A DNA stretch of 64,000 nucleotides from Actinomycetospora sp. TBRC 11914 (GTDB lineage: Bacteria; Actinomycetota; Actinomycetes; Mycobacteriales; Pseudonocardiaceae). Where the stretch lies: NCBI RefSeq assembly GCF_012933465.1, contig NZ_JABBND010000005.1, positions 1 to 64,000 of the forward strand, read 5' to 3'. Below, piece after piece: positions 34,160-43,139 of this stretch (position 1 is its first letter; every line of letters begins with the position of its first letter). A program made the translations under genes and the position numbers. A model generated the notes under the pieces. The model was not told the DNA's origin. It searched no databases and saw only the letters and a list, made by a program, of their open reading frames with translations.

Positions 34160-37100
34160 CCCGCGGCCCTCCCATCCCCAGCGGCAGCTCGGCCGCGCCC
34201 CCGTCCGGCCCCCGGTCCAGGAAGGCGCCGATCCGCGCGGCCGCGTCGACCCACGGCGCCCACCCCAGGGACGTCGCGAGCTTCTCGGCGGCCGCGACGT
34301 CGGCCCGCGCCTCGGCCGTCTCCCCCAGCGTCATCGCCGCGACCCCCGCGAACAGCGCCGCCGGGCCGGTGATCACCGCACCGAAGCCCAGGATCACGAC
34401 GGCGTCCGGGTCGGCGGGCAGCGCACCGCGCACCAGCTCCGCGGTCTCGACGTCGCCCAGCGTCCACGCCGCGCAGGCCGCGATGCAGAGCGCGGGCCGG
34501 TCGAAGAGCCGGCTCGAGGTCGCGGCCCGGCGGGTCCGGAACTCGGCCAGCCACTCCCGCGCCTCGTCGGCCCGCCCGGCCCGGGCCCGCGCGACCGCCG
34601 CGGACGCCGTCCACGCGGCGAGCGCCGGGTTCTCGGTCGCGGCCTGCGCGGCCAGGTCGCCGAGCGTGTCGGCCGTGCCCGCCATCCAGTGGCGGATCAT
34701 GAGGTGGACCCCGAACGCGGGCAGCGCGTCCCCGACGCCGAGCCCCTGGCCGAGCTGCAACGACGCCGTGGCGCCCGCGTCCGCCTCGTCGAACTCGCCG
34801 CGGGCCAGCGCGAGCGCCGACTCCAGCACCCGCGCCGCCCAGATCAGCCGCGGCCGGTGCCAGCGGCGGGCCTGCGCGGCGAGGGTCTCGCGCAGCGCGA
34901 GGGCCCGCTCGACGTCGCCGGCGCCGAGGGCTGCGGTCATGAGCAGTTCCGTGGCGTCGAGCACGACCGTGGGGTCGCCGGCCCGGCGCGCCAGCTCGAG
35001 CCCCTCGGTGGCGAGCGCGAGCCGGCGGGCGGCGGACCCGGGTCCCTCGACGAGCTGGCGGACCTCGAGGGCGCGGGCGCGGGCCCGCGTCGTGGGGGAC
35101 GAACCGGGGGTCTCGGCGATCCGGCGCATCTCGGCCACGAGGGCCGGCTGCGGCGTCCCGACCAGCGACTCCTCGCGCAGCAGCGCGACGAGCAGCTCGA
35201 ACCGGGGCTCGTCCCCCACCACCGTGTGCTTCACCCGGTGCAGCCGGGCCAGCCGGCGCGGGTCGCCCGAGATCGTGCGGCCCAGCGGCTCGTCGCCGAC
35301 CGCGGCCCGCACCACGAGCACCGGGTCCGGCGTGGGCGCGGCCAGCGCCGTGGTGACCGCCGCGTCGAGGACGACGTCGGCCTCGTCGGGCCGTCCGAGC
35401 GCGGCCAGGACCAGACCGCGGTGCACGACGACGACCGGGTCGTCCGGGAGGACCGGTGAGGCGGCGTCGAGCAGCTCGAGGGCCTCGACGAGCGCCCGGC
35501 GTGCGTAGGCGGCGGCGCCGGCGTCGCGGCGGGCGAGCGCGACGGTGCGCGCGTCGAGCTCGGCGGCCGCGCCGAGGACGTGGCGCAGCCGGACGAACGG
35601 GTCGGCGTCGGGGCCGAGGGTGGCCAGCCGGGTGCGGTGCAGCGCGACCCGGACCGGGGCGGGCACGAGGTCGACGACGGCCGCGGCGACGAGCTCGTGG
35701 CGGATCTCGAAGGACTCGTCGTCGGTGACCACCAGCCGGACCTCCGCGGCCGAGCGCAGGTCGTCGGCGACGGCGAGGGCGGGCCGGTCGAGGACGGCGG
35801 CCAGCGCGGCGATCGGGATCGGGCGCAGCACGACGAGGGCCTCGAGGCTGCGCCGCGCGGTGCGGTCGAGCCGGTCGATCTGGTGGTCGAGCACCGCGCG
35901 GAGCCGCTCCGGCACGCGGGCGGCCGCTGCCGTGGCGGCGGCCTCGTCGGGCTGGGCGACGAGGACGTCGAGCAGCGCGGTGGTGTGCAGCGGGTGCCCG
36001 CCCGCGCGGCGGTGCACGAGGGAGGCCAGCCGGGCGGTGACCTCGGGGGTGGCCAGTGCCGTGTCGGCCAGCCGCGCCCCGACCAGCTCGCTGACGGCGT
36101 GCGCGGGCAGGTCGTCCAGGGTCAGCGCCACGGTGTGCGGGGCCCGCGCGAGCTCGGCGCGGCAGGCGCCCCAGTCGGGGTGGGCGACGACGTCGGGCAC
36201 CCGCGCGGCGACGAGCACGACGACGCCGGGCGGCACCCCGTGGTGCGCGAGCCCGCCCAGCGCGGCGAGGGAGGCGGAGTCGGCGTGGTGGGCGTCGTCG
36301 AGGGTGACGAGCACGGCGCCGTCGACGGCGAGCTCGGCCAGCCGCTCCCGCACCCACGGCACCGGCGCGCCGGCCGGCCCGGGCGGGGGATGTCCCAGCG
36401 CCTCGAACCAGGCCGCCATCGGGGTCCGGCTCTCGTCCCAGGTCCCCGTCCGCGTGGTGGCGTGCTTCGTGGCGGCGTGCCGGGCGGCCGCGAGCAGCGA
36501 CGACTTCCCGATCCCGGCCTCGCCCTCGACCACCACGATCCGCCCGTCGACCGCGTCGGCGTCCAGGACCGCGGCGATCTTCGCGAGGGGCTCCTCGCGG
36601 CCGACGAGGCGCTGCCGCGGGGTGGGGCTCGTGGGGGCCGGGGTGCGGGCCCGGTCGGTGAGCAGCCGGCGGTAGGCCTCGCGCAGCTCGTCGCCCGGGT
36701 CGACGGCGAGCTCCTCGCGCAGATGGCGGCGCGCGGCCAGGAAGGCCTCGGTCGCCTCCCGCGGCCGGCCGGCCTGGTGCAGCGCCCGGACCCGCAGGGC
36801 GTGCCACACCTCGACGTCGGGCTCGGCCGCGACCAGCGGTGACAGGGCGTCGACCGCCTCCATCGGCCGGTCGGCCTCCAGCAGCCCCCGGATGCGGGTC
36901 TCGACGACGAGGCGGTGGCGCGACTCGGCGTGCCCGCGAGCGAGGTCGAGCCGGGGGCTGGACAGCCCGGGGAAGGGCGGCCCGCCCCAGGCGGCCAGGG
37001 CCTCGTCGGCGGCGACGACCGCGTACGGCCCGACCGTGCCGAGCGCGACGTCGGCGGCGCGGTGGAAGCGGACCAGGTCGACGTCGGTGGGCTCGATCTT

Positions 37101-37397
37101 GAGCGTGTACGCGCCGGTGCTCGAGACGAGGTCGTCGCGCGGGATGCCGAGCCAGTCGCGCAGCCGGGTCATGCGGGTGTGCAGGCTCGCCGACGGGTTG
37201 CGGGGCATCGTGTCGTCGGCCCAGAGCTCGGTGCACAGCAGGTCGCGGTCGACGGGCTCGCCGGGCGAGGAGGCGAGCAGCGCGAGGAGGATCTGCTGGC
37301 CGGAGCCGGGTGGGGTGCGCAGGGAGGCGTCGGTCCCCGGCCCGGTGGGCTCGACTCCGAGGCGCCCGAGCAGGCGGATCCGCCCACACTCCGCCAT
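34146..37397 (-). CDS. SARP/AfsR-like regulator with AAA ATPase and TPR-like region
   Basis: This 1083-residue regulator begins with an OmpR-type winged helix (LLGRLGVE, then DRDLLCTELWADDTMPRNPSASLHTRMTRL), followed by a bacterial transcriptional activator domain to about residue 245. An ATPase has Walker A GEAGIGKSS near residue 290 and Walker B VLVTLDDAHH. The rest is helical, TPR-like repeats, as in AfsR and LuxR-like STAND regulators. ATG at 37397 is preceded by GGGGGAG. Downstream GMC oxidoreductase and patatin genes overlap it, so it may control its own operon. The large divergent promoter region with two dyads is where it could bind. Confidence 0.88.
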   Translation of the reverse strand: MAECGRIRLLGRLGVEPTGPGTDASLRTPPGSGQQILLALLASSPGEPVDRDLLCTELWADDTMPRNPSASLHTRMTRLRDWLGIPRDDLVSSTGAYTLKIEPTDVDLVRFHRAADVALGTVGPYAVVAADEALAAWGGPPFPGLSSPRLDLARGHAESRHRLVVETRIRGLLEADRPMEAVDALSPLVAAEPDVEVWHALRVRALHQAGRPREATEAFLAARRHLREELAVDPGDELREAYRRLLTDRARTPAPTSPTPRQRLVGREEPLAKIAAVLDADAVDGRIVVVEGEAGIGKSSLLAAARHAATKHATTRTGTWDESRTPMAAWFEALGHPPPGPAGAPVPWVRERLAELAVDGAVLVTLDDAHHADSASLAALGGLAHHGVPPGVVVLVAARVPDVVAHPDWGACRAELARAPHTVALTLDDLPAHAVSELVGARLADTALATPEVTARLASLVHRRAGGHPLHTTALLDVLVAQPDEAAATAAAARVPERLRAVLDHQIDRLDRTARRSLEALVVLRPIPIAALAAVLDRPALAVADDLRSAAEVRLVVTDDESFEIRHELVAAAVVDLVPAPVRVALHRTRLATLGPDADPFVRLRHVLGAAAELDARTVALARRDAGAAAYARRALVEALELLDAASPVLPDDPVVVVHRGLVLAALGRPDEADVVLDAAVTTALAAPTPDPVLVVRAAVGDEPLGRTISGDPRRLARLHRVKHTVVGDEPRFELLVALLREESLVGTPQPALVAEMRRIAETPGSSPTTRARARALEVRQLVEGPGSAARRLALATEGLELARRAGDPTVVLDATELLMTAALGAGDVERALALRETLAAQARRWHRPRLIWAARVLESALALARGEFDEADAGATASLQLGQGLGVGDALPAFGVHLMIRHWMAGTADTLGDLAAQAATENPALAAWTASAAVARARAGRADEAREWLAEFRTRRAATSSRLFDRPALCIAACAAWTLGDVETAELVRGALPADPDAVVILGFGAVITGPAALFAGVAAMTLGETAEARADVAAAEKLATSLGWAPWVDAAARIGAFLDRGPDGGAAELPLGMGGPRDAEG

Positions 37398-37460
37398 CGG
37401 CTCCCCCGGTCGCGTTGCGCTCTCCCCGGGACACCAGGTTAGTAGCCCGTTAGGGGCATT

Positions 37461-37474
37461 CCAAGGATCCTTGG
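37461..37474. promoter_or_regulatory. perfect 14-bp palindrome near SARP start
   Basis: CCAAGGATCCTTGG is a perfect palindrome 64 bases upstream of the SARP gene start. It could be a dimer binding site; no consensus is known to me for it. Confidence 0.35.
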
Positions 37475-37532
37475 GCGCGACGCCGGATACGTCCGGTAGC
37501 CAGGTCCGCAGGAAGGGCCTACGTCGGGAAGT

Positions 37533-37601
37533 GGGTCGAGCGAGCGTCCGGCAGACCCCACCGTGCAGGCGTTCCCCCTTGTCCTGCCGGACGCTCGACC
37601 C
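37533..37601. promoter_or_regulatory. long inverted repeat with 4-base insertion
   Basis: The left arm at 37533-37554 and right arm at 37584-37601 are complementary over 18 bases, apart from a 4-base AGCG insertion in the left arm. The loop is 29 bases. It may be a regulator site or a transcript hairpin in the SARP/PhoD intergenic region. Confidence 0.55.
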
Positions 37602-37651
37602 GTTCACCGACCCCCCTCGGGCTCCCTTCCGATGACGGGCACGAGCAGACC

Positions 37652-37731
37652 GCGGACACCTTTCACGGGCCTTACACGGACGGGTAGCCGCTCGACCGGC
37701 GCCGCGATGACAGACCCGTGAAAGGTCCGCG
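37652..37731. promoter_or_regulatory. second inverted repeat just before the PhoD gene
   Basis: ACCTTTCACGGG at 37658-37669 pairs perfectly with CCCGTGAAAGGT at 37715-37726; the outer CGCGG/CCGCG parts extend the dyad with a 2-base bulge. It ends 15 bases before the PhoD start, so it could act as operator or leader hairpin. Confidence 0.5.
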
Positions 37732-37746
37732 TGGCGCCCTGTCCTC

Positions 37747-39267
37747 ATGAAGGTCGTCGCGCATCACCCCACCACGACGTCGGTCACGCTCTGGATCAGC
37801 GCCGGACCCGCCGAGCGGCGCTGGTCGGTCGAGGTGCGCGTGCGGGGGACCGGCCAGATCGTCGACCAGTGGTCGGCGACGCGGCGGCCCGACCGCACCT
37901 TGCCGAGCGGCCTCCCCGGACTTCCGGGGTACAGCGTGTGGCGGCACGCGGTCTCCGGGCTGGCGCCGGGCGGGTCCTACGACGTGGCCGTGGTGCCGAC
38001 GATCCGCTCGGAGCGGGTCGTCGCCCGGTTCGAGACGCTGCCCCAGCAGCTCCCGCTGCGGATCCTCGCCGGGTCCTGCTACTACGCCGAGAACGACACG
38101 ACGATCCTCAGCAGGCTCCCGCTACGCCTGCCGGCCGCCGTCGGGAAGGGCTGGGCCGCGGTCCTGCTGCGCAGGCTCCGGTTGCTCATCCGGACGCTGC
38201 TCAGCGCGATCCCCCGCCGCGGGATGCCGGCCCTGCTGCAGGGCGGGGTGGCGCAGCGGTACCGGGCGCTGCACGCCGACCCGGCGACGCGTCCGCACCT
38301 CACGGTCCTCGTGGGCGACCAGGTCTACCTCGACGCGCCCGTGCGGGAGTTCTACGCCCGGGTGTCGGGTGCCGCGCTGGCCCGGCGGGTGGCGCGGAGC
38401 TACCAGCGGTCGTGGGAGATGCTGGGCGAGTTCCTGACGCTCGGGGCGAACGTCCTGGTGTCGGACGACCACGAGTTCTGGAACGACTACCCGAACGAGC
38501 CGGCGCTCCTCTGGCGGTCGCTGGCCGACCCCGGGGCCCGGGCGGCCTTCGAGGACGCCGCGCACGACCACCTGCGCTGGATGCAGCTGGCGCGGCCGAC
38601 CTACTCCGTGGCCGTCGCGCGGCCCCGGTCCCGGCCCCAGCTGGCGATCTTCGTCGCCGACACCCGCATCCACCGCACGACCGCCGACGGCGAGGACCCG
38701 CGGTTCATGGCCGAGGACGACTTCGACGAGCTGCTCGCGTGGCTCTGGGAGCTGCGGTCTCCCGGTGTGCTGTTCCTCGGCCAGCCGCTGATCGTCGGGG
38801 CGGCCGGCGCGTTCGACGACAACCTGCGGTCGTACACGCGCCAGTACGGCGAGCTGTGCGCGGCGCTGGCGGGGGCGGCGCACGACGTCGTCGTGGTCTG
38901 CGGCGACGCCCACTTCGGCCGGGTGGTGACGATCGACGTGGCGGAGACCGGGCGGCGCCACGTCGAGGTGATCAGCTCGCCGTTAACCGTGCTCGACGGG
39001 GCGGAGGCGCCGGTGTCGTGCGGGCTCGACGACGGGCTGGACGTGTTCCCGCCGGGCGGAGCCGACCAGACCGGCGTCGCGAAACAGGTCAACGCGGTCC
39101 CGGGCCGTCACGACGGGGCCGTCTGCGAGGACCACGCGATGCTGCTCGGCTTCGAGGCCGGGGGCGACGGCGCCGTGGTGTGCAGCGTCGGGGCCTACCT
39201 GATGCGGCACGTGGACGGGAACGGCGGCCCGGCGCTGGCGTGGACGGAGCGGTTCGACCTCCGGTGA
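37747..39267 (+). CDS. PhoD-like metallophosphatase without export signal
   Basis: This 506-residue protein has the PhoD phosphatase motifs: GSCYY near residue 108, GDQVYLD, DDHEFWNDYPNE, and VVCGDAHFGR. These supply metal ligands for phosphoester hydrolysis. A short N-terminal beta domain comes first, as in this family. Classic PhoD enzymes carry a Tat signal; this one starts MKVVAHHPTTT with no signal or membrane segment, so it is probably cytoplasmic or the substrate differs. ATG at 37747 has a weak ribosome site. It is divergent from the SARP gene across a dyad-rich region. Confidence 0.87.
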   Translation: MKVVAHHPTTTSVTLWISAGPAERRWSVEVRVRGTGQIVDQWSATRRPDRTLPSGLPGLPGYSVWRHAVSGLAPGGSYDVAVVPTIRSERVVARFETLPQQLPLRILAGSCYYAENDTTILSRLPLRLPAAVGKGWAAVLLRRLRLLIRTLLSAIPRRGMPALLQGGVAQRYRALHADPATRPHLTVLVGDQVYLDAPVREFYARVSGAALARRVARSYQRSWEMLGEFLTLGANVLVSDDHEFWNDYPNEPALLWRSLADPGARAAFEDAAHDHLRWMQLARPTYSVAVARPRSRPQLAIFVADTRIHRTTADGEDPRFMAEDDFDELLAWLWELRSPGVLFLGQPLIVGAAGAFDDNLRSYTRQYGELCAALAGAAHDVVVVCGDAHFGRVVTIDVAETGRRHVEVISSPLTVLDGAEAPVSCGLDDGLDVFPPGGADQTGVAKQVNAVPGRHDGAVCEDHAMLLGFEAGGDGAVVCSVGAYLMRHVDGNGGPALAWTERFDLR

Positions 39268-39348
39268 ACCCGGCAACCGGCACGAGGTGGACCGCCGCGA
39301 CGTCGGGGCGGCCGCCGCCGTCGCCCCGGGGACCGCCACACTGCGCAG

Positions 39349-41601
39349 GTGGGCACCGGGCTCGTCGACCACCTCGCCGACCTCGACCGGTCCGCGCTGG
39401 TCGAGCTCCTCCGCCGTCGCCCCGACGTGCGCCGCGAGCCGGTGCCGCGGGACCTCGCACGCGTCGCGCAACGTCTCGAGGGCGGCCACTCGCTCGCCCT
39501 CGCGGTCCAGCGGCTCGACCGGGACACCCTCGAGGTCGGTCGCGCCGTCGCCGTCCTGGGGGACGACGCCGTCCCCGACGCGCTCGCCGCCCTGCTCGAC
39601 GCCGATCCTGCTCTCGTCCGGCGTTCCGTCGACGTGCTCTCCGGCCTCGGACTCGTCTGGCCCGACGGTGCCGTGCTCCGGCTCCCCGCCCAGCTGGCGG
39701 CCCACTGGCGGGACGAGGTCGCCCGCGGCGAGCCCATCGCCCGGCTCGCGCGCTCGATGCCGGTCGACGAGCTGAGGCGGGTGGCGACCGCGCAGGGCCT
39801 CGACGTCGCCGGGCTGCGGAAGGCCGAGGTGGCCCAGGCGCTGCACGACGCGTGGCACGACCCGGCCGTGCTCCGCCAGCGCATCGCTGCCCTCCCCGCG
39901 ACCACCCGCGCCCTGCTCGCCGAGATCTGCGGACGCGTCACCGGAGCTCCGCACGGACCCTCGGACGACCGGGTCCTGCTCGACGCCGGCCTCATCCTCC
40001 AGGACGGCCGCTTCGGGTACGTGGCACGCGAGGTGGTGGTCGCCGAGTGGCTCGCAGGCGCGCGGCCGCGGGGCGTCCCGGATCTTCCGCAGGCTCCCGA
40101 CGACGCCGGGCGCGTCGCCTCGGGCGCCCTGGCCGCGGCGCACGAGTGGCTGCGCCTCACCACCACCGTGCTCGACGAGGCCGCGACCACCCCGCTCGCG
40201 GCGCTCAAGGGCGGCGGCGTCGGCAAGCGGGAGCGCGCCCGCCTCGTCAAGCGCCTCGACCTCGCCGACGACGCGACCGCCTGCCTCGTCCTCGACCTGG
40301 CCGCCGACGCCGGACTCCTCGGCCGCACCGCGGCCGGCTACGCCCCGACCGAGGAGTACGCCGCCTGGCGGGAGTCGGACGCACCGCAGCGGTGGGCCCG
40401 GCTCGCCGAGGCCTGGTTCGCCCTCGAGTTCTGCTCCGGGGACCGGATCGTCGACGGCAAGGAAGTCGCGCCGCCCGAGCCCCTCCTGAGTACCGCGGGC
40501 CAGGTCCGTCGCGCGCTGCTGGGTGCGGTCGGCGACCGCTCCGTCCGCGCCTGCGAGGCCGAGGTCGACTGGTTCTGCCCGTGGCACGACCTCGCCGCCG
40601 ACGAGGTCGCCCATCTCCTCGCCCTCGTCCATCGCGAGGCCGAACTGCTCGGCGTCGTCGTCGGGGATTCCCTGAGCCCACTGGGCCGGGCGGTGGTGGC
40701 CGAGCGTGACGGCGGGGACCTCGCCGCCGCCGTCGCCGGGGACCTCGTGGACCCGACGTGCGAGGTCGTCCTGCAGTCCGACCTCACCGCCCTGGTCTCC
40801 GGCCGGCCCGACCTCGCCGTGACCCGGCTGCTCGAGGACGCGGCCCGCCCCGAGTCCCGGGGCTCCGCGACGGTCCACCGCTTCTCCCCCGCCAGCGTGC
40901 GCACCGCGATGGACCGGGGCTGGGACGCCGAGGGGCTGCTCGCCGCGCTGCGCGGGCTGTCCGAGCGTCCGGTGCCGCAGCCGCTGGAGTACCTCGTGCG
41001 CGACGTCGCGCGCCGTCACGGGGAGGTGCGCGTGCGCCCGGTGTCGTCGTGCCTGGTGCTCGAGGAGACCCTCGCCGAGGAGCTGTTGCGCACCCGGTCG
41101 TTGCGCTCGCTCGGCCTCGTTCGGCTCGCCCCGACCGTGCTGTCCAGCCCCGCCGCACCCGCGGCCGTGCTCGAGGCACTCCGCCAGGCCGGTCACTTCC
41201 CGGTCCGCGAGGACGAGTCCGGCGCGCTGACCGTGGAGCGCGACGAGACCCGGCTCGCGTCGTCCGCCGAGCGTCCCGCGCGCGACCTCGTGACTCCCGA
41301 GGACCTGGCCGACCGCGTCCGCGAGGCCGGCATCGGTCACCCCGAGGACACCGTCACCGGGGCACGGCTCGCCGAGCTCGCCCCGCACCTCGACCCGGTC
41401 GAGATCGACCTGCTCGCCGACGCCCTCGACGAGGAACGACCGGTCACGATCGTCTACCGCGGCCAGAGCGGGGCGTACACGAAGCGGGTCGTCACCCCGT
41501 ACGAGCTCCACCACCGCCGGATGGTCGCCTGGTGCCACCTGCGCGACGACGAGCGCGAGTTCACCGTCGCGCGGATCCAGGAGGTCCTGCCGCCGGAGTG
41601 A
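39349..41601 (+). CDS. helicase C_3-domain protein (Rv0862c-like)
   Basis: This 750-residue protein resembles actinobacterial proteins with an XPB/Ssl2-like Helicase_C_3 region and no helicase motor. The N-terminal two-thirds are helical, with winged-helix-like segments (ALLAEICGRV, RVLLDAGLI). The middle has DPTCEVVLQSDLTALV, where the Helicase_C_3 domain starts. The end (residues 690-750, VTIVYRGQSGAYTKRVVTPYELHHRR) looks like a WYL-type domain. In mycobacteria the homologue lies beside the XPB helicase gene; no such helicase is present here. A role in DNA repair or transcription is therefore tentative. GTG at 39349 is the start. Confidence 0.8.
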   Translation: MGTGLVDHLADLDRSALVELLRRRPDVRREPVPRDLARVAQRLEGGHSLALAVQRLDRDTLEVGRAVAVLGDDAVPDALAALLDADPALVRRSVDVLSGLGLVWPDGAVLRLPAQLAAHWRDEVARGEPIARLARSMPVDELRRVATAQGLDVAGLRKAEVAQALHDAWHDPAVLRQRIAALPATTRALLAEICGRVTGAPHGPSDDRVLLDAGLILQDGRFGYVAREVVVAEWLAGARPRGVPDLPQAPDDAGRVASGALAAAHEWLRLTTTVLDEAATTPLAALKGGGVGKRERARLVKRLDLADDATACLVLDLAADAGLLGRTAAGYAPTEEYAAWRESDAPQRWARLAEAWFALEFCSGDRIVDGKEVAPPEPLLSTAGQVRRALLGAVGDRSVRACEAEVDWFCPWHDLAADEVAHLLALVHREAELLGVVVGDSLSPLGRAVVAERDGGDLAAAVAGDLVDPTCEVVLQSDLTALVSGRPDLAVTRLLEDAARPESRGSATVHRFSPASVRTAMDRGWDAEGLLAALRGLSERPVPQPLEYLVRDVARRHGEVRVRPVSSCLVLEETLAEELLRTRSLRSLGLVRLAPTVLSSPAAPAAVLEALRQAGHFPVREDESGALTVERDETRLASSAERPARDLVTPEDLADRVREAGIGHPEDTVTGARLAELAPHLDPVEIDLLADALDEERPVTIVYRGQSGAYTKRVVTPYELHHRRMVAWCHLRDDEREFTVARIQEVLPPE

Positions 41602-41694
41602 TCAGAGTGGTCGGCCCGGCTCGGCGGCCGCCGGCAGGGCGGTGCGGTTGCACGCCGGTGAGCCGCCCTCACCCGGCGGGAAACGCTTCCGAGT

Positions 41695-41717
41695 GACCGA
41701 GTCGCGACGACGCGGTC
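41695..41717. terminator. palindromic intergenic repeat, copy B
   Basis: GACCGAGTCG and CGACGCGGTC pair with one mismatch around a CGA spacer, followed by GTTCGA. It sits between two convergent gene ends (41601 plus strand, 41800 minus strand), the classic place for a bidirectional terminator. Confidence 0.65.
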
Positions 41718-41799
41718 GTTCGAGCGCACTTCCGGGCGGGCCTGCCCGGCGACTGGTCAGCGCGCCGTGGCGTACTGCCCGCGCGACCGGCCCCGCGGG

Positions 41800-42903
41800 T
41801 CAGGACCCCGACTTCTTGCTCGACGACGTCGTGGTCGTCGTGGTCGTCGTGGTGGTGGTCGGCGTGGTCGTCGTCGTGGTCTTCGAGGTGGTGGTGGTGC
41901 GGGACGTGGCGGAGCCGCACGCAGCCGGCGTCGTCGTGACGACCACGCCCGCCGAGTCCTGCGGCGACACGCAGCCGGTACCGGGCCCCACGAGCTGGCC
42001 CCCGTTCCGGTTCGACGTCCCCGACTTCGACGACGGGTCGCTGGACGAGGTGTCGGTCGACGACGTGTCCGTGGTCGAGGTGGAGCTGCTCGAGGACGAG
42101 CTGCCCGACGACGAGGAGGGTTTCCACCCCGGCGGCCGACCCCAGTGCCAGGGCGGCAGCGGCTTGTTGATCACGGTGTTGTTCTGGATGTTGATGACGG
42201 TCAGGTTCTCGACGACGACCGGCGCGGGCTCGATGACGATGACGGTCACGGGCGCGAAGCGGGCCCAGCGCTGCCCGACGAAGTTCTCGGACCGGTGCTC
42301 GGGCGGCGCGCTCAGCGGGTTCCCGCAGTAGCACTTGACGCGCGGCGTGCCGTAGCCGTCGACCAGCACGGCCGTCCCCGCCTGGAGGACCGCCGGGTAC
42401 GACGTCAGCTCGCCGTCGCGGAAGCCGTGGTTGGTGACCGAGGTGTCGGCCCGGAGCACGAGCGGGGTCAACTGGTGCACGTAGGCGGGGATGTCGCTCG
42501 TCGCGACGCCCTGGACCTCGGCCCACGCCTCCGCCTTGTCCTGGTGCGTCGCCAGGAACTCCGCCATCTGGTCCTGGTTGCAGCTGCCGTTGTCGAGGCT
42601 GCCCCCGAACAGCCCTGGCGTGCTCCCGGCGACCGCTCCCCCGGCGTCGCCCGGAGGCGCCGGGACGGAGGCATCCGGTCCCTGCGGGGGCATGAAGGGG
42701 TTCGGCGCCGCGGAATTGGTCGGCTCGAGAGTCACCGCGGCGGCGGCGTCCTGCGCGCGCCAGAGGAGATAGCCCGCCATCGCCGCCAGGAACACCACCA
42801 GAGCGGCCAGCACCGTGATCACGGTGACCACCGTCCGGCGCCGGCGCCGTCTCGGTGGCTCGGGGAGAACGGGAGGGGACCAGTACGGCCCTGCTTGCGC
42901 CAT
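41800..42903 (-). CDS. membrane-anchored DUF6777 protein with Ser/Thr-rich tail
   Basis: This 367-residue protein has a basic N-terminus, one membrane segment (about residues 25-48) and an exported DUF6777-like domain: MAEFLATHQDKAEAWAEV, IPAYVHQLTPLVLRADT, TNHGFRDGE, VLQAGTAVLVDGYGTPRVKC and CYCGNPL. The last 110 residues are almost only Ser, Thr, Asp and Gly, ending in a poly-Thr run and SSSKKSGS, likely a flexible or glycosylated stalk. Function of the DUF is unknown. A palindrome beyond its end probably terminates it. The poly-Thr codons make a GTC/GTG-rich repeat visible on the plus strand near 41822-41905. Confidence 0.82.
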   Translation of the reverse strand: MAQAGPYWSPPVLPEPPRRRRRRTVVTVITVLAALVVFLAAMAGYLLWRAQDAAAAVTLEPTNSAAPNPFMPPQGPDASVPAPPGDAGGAVAGSTPGLFGGSLDNGSCNQDQMAEFLATHQDKAEAWAEVQGVATSDIPAYVHQLTPLVLRADTSVTNHGFRDGELTSYPAVLQAGTAVLVDGYGTPRVKCYCGNPLSAPPEHRSENFVGQRWARFAPVTVIVIEPAPVVVENLTVINIQNNTVINKPLPPWHWGRPPGWKPSSSSGSSSSSSSTSTTDTSSTDTSSSDPSSKSGTSNRNGGQLVGPGTGCVSPQDSAGVVVTTTPAACGSATSRTTTTSKTTTTTTPTTTTTTTTTTTSSSKKSGS

Positions 42904-43105
42904 CGCGGACCCCCGGTCCCGTGCCGACCATCACTGGCTCTGCACCCGGAACCCCCGTGCGGCCCGAGTCCCCCGACTCGTGCGACAGATGGTGACATAG
43001 CTCGCTCGGATGCACGGCTCAAGTCATTCGATCGGCCTAGTGACCTGGCTACCAAATGTCACGGAACGAGCACGGCCGTGCGCCCGAGCAGGAGCGGCCT
43101 GGGGC

Positions 43106-43128
43106 GACCGAGTCGCAACGACCCGGTC
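43106..43128. terminator. palindromic intergenic repeat, copy C
   Basis: GACCGAGTCG and CGACCCGGTC pair with one mismatch around a CAA spacer. It lies 12 bases beyond the stop of the membrane protein gene at 43140-44216 (minus strand), consistent with a terminator. Confidence 0.6.
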
Positions 43129-43139
43129 GCGCCCGAGGG

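Larger units (their letters stand above)
37398..37746. other. divergent promoter region between SARP and PhoD genes
   Basis: This 349-base non-coding region contains three dyads: a 14-bp palindrome centred on GGATCC at 37461-37474, a long inverted repeat at 37533-37601, and another at 37652-37731. It is unusually rich in symmetry for its length and probably holds operators for the SARP regulator or transcript hairpins. Confidence 0.6.

Noticed and set aside
34093..40709. Very long open frames opposite or offset to the SARP, PhoD and helicase-C_3 genes
   Set aside because: In high-GC DNA unused frames stay open by chance; these read as Arg/Ala/Pro-rich sequence without domains, while the opposite or in-register frames hold complete families.
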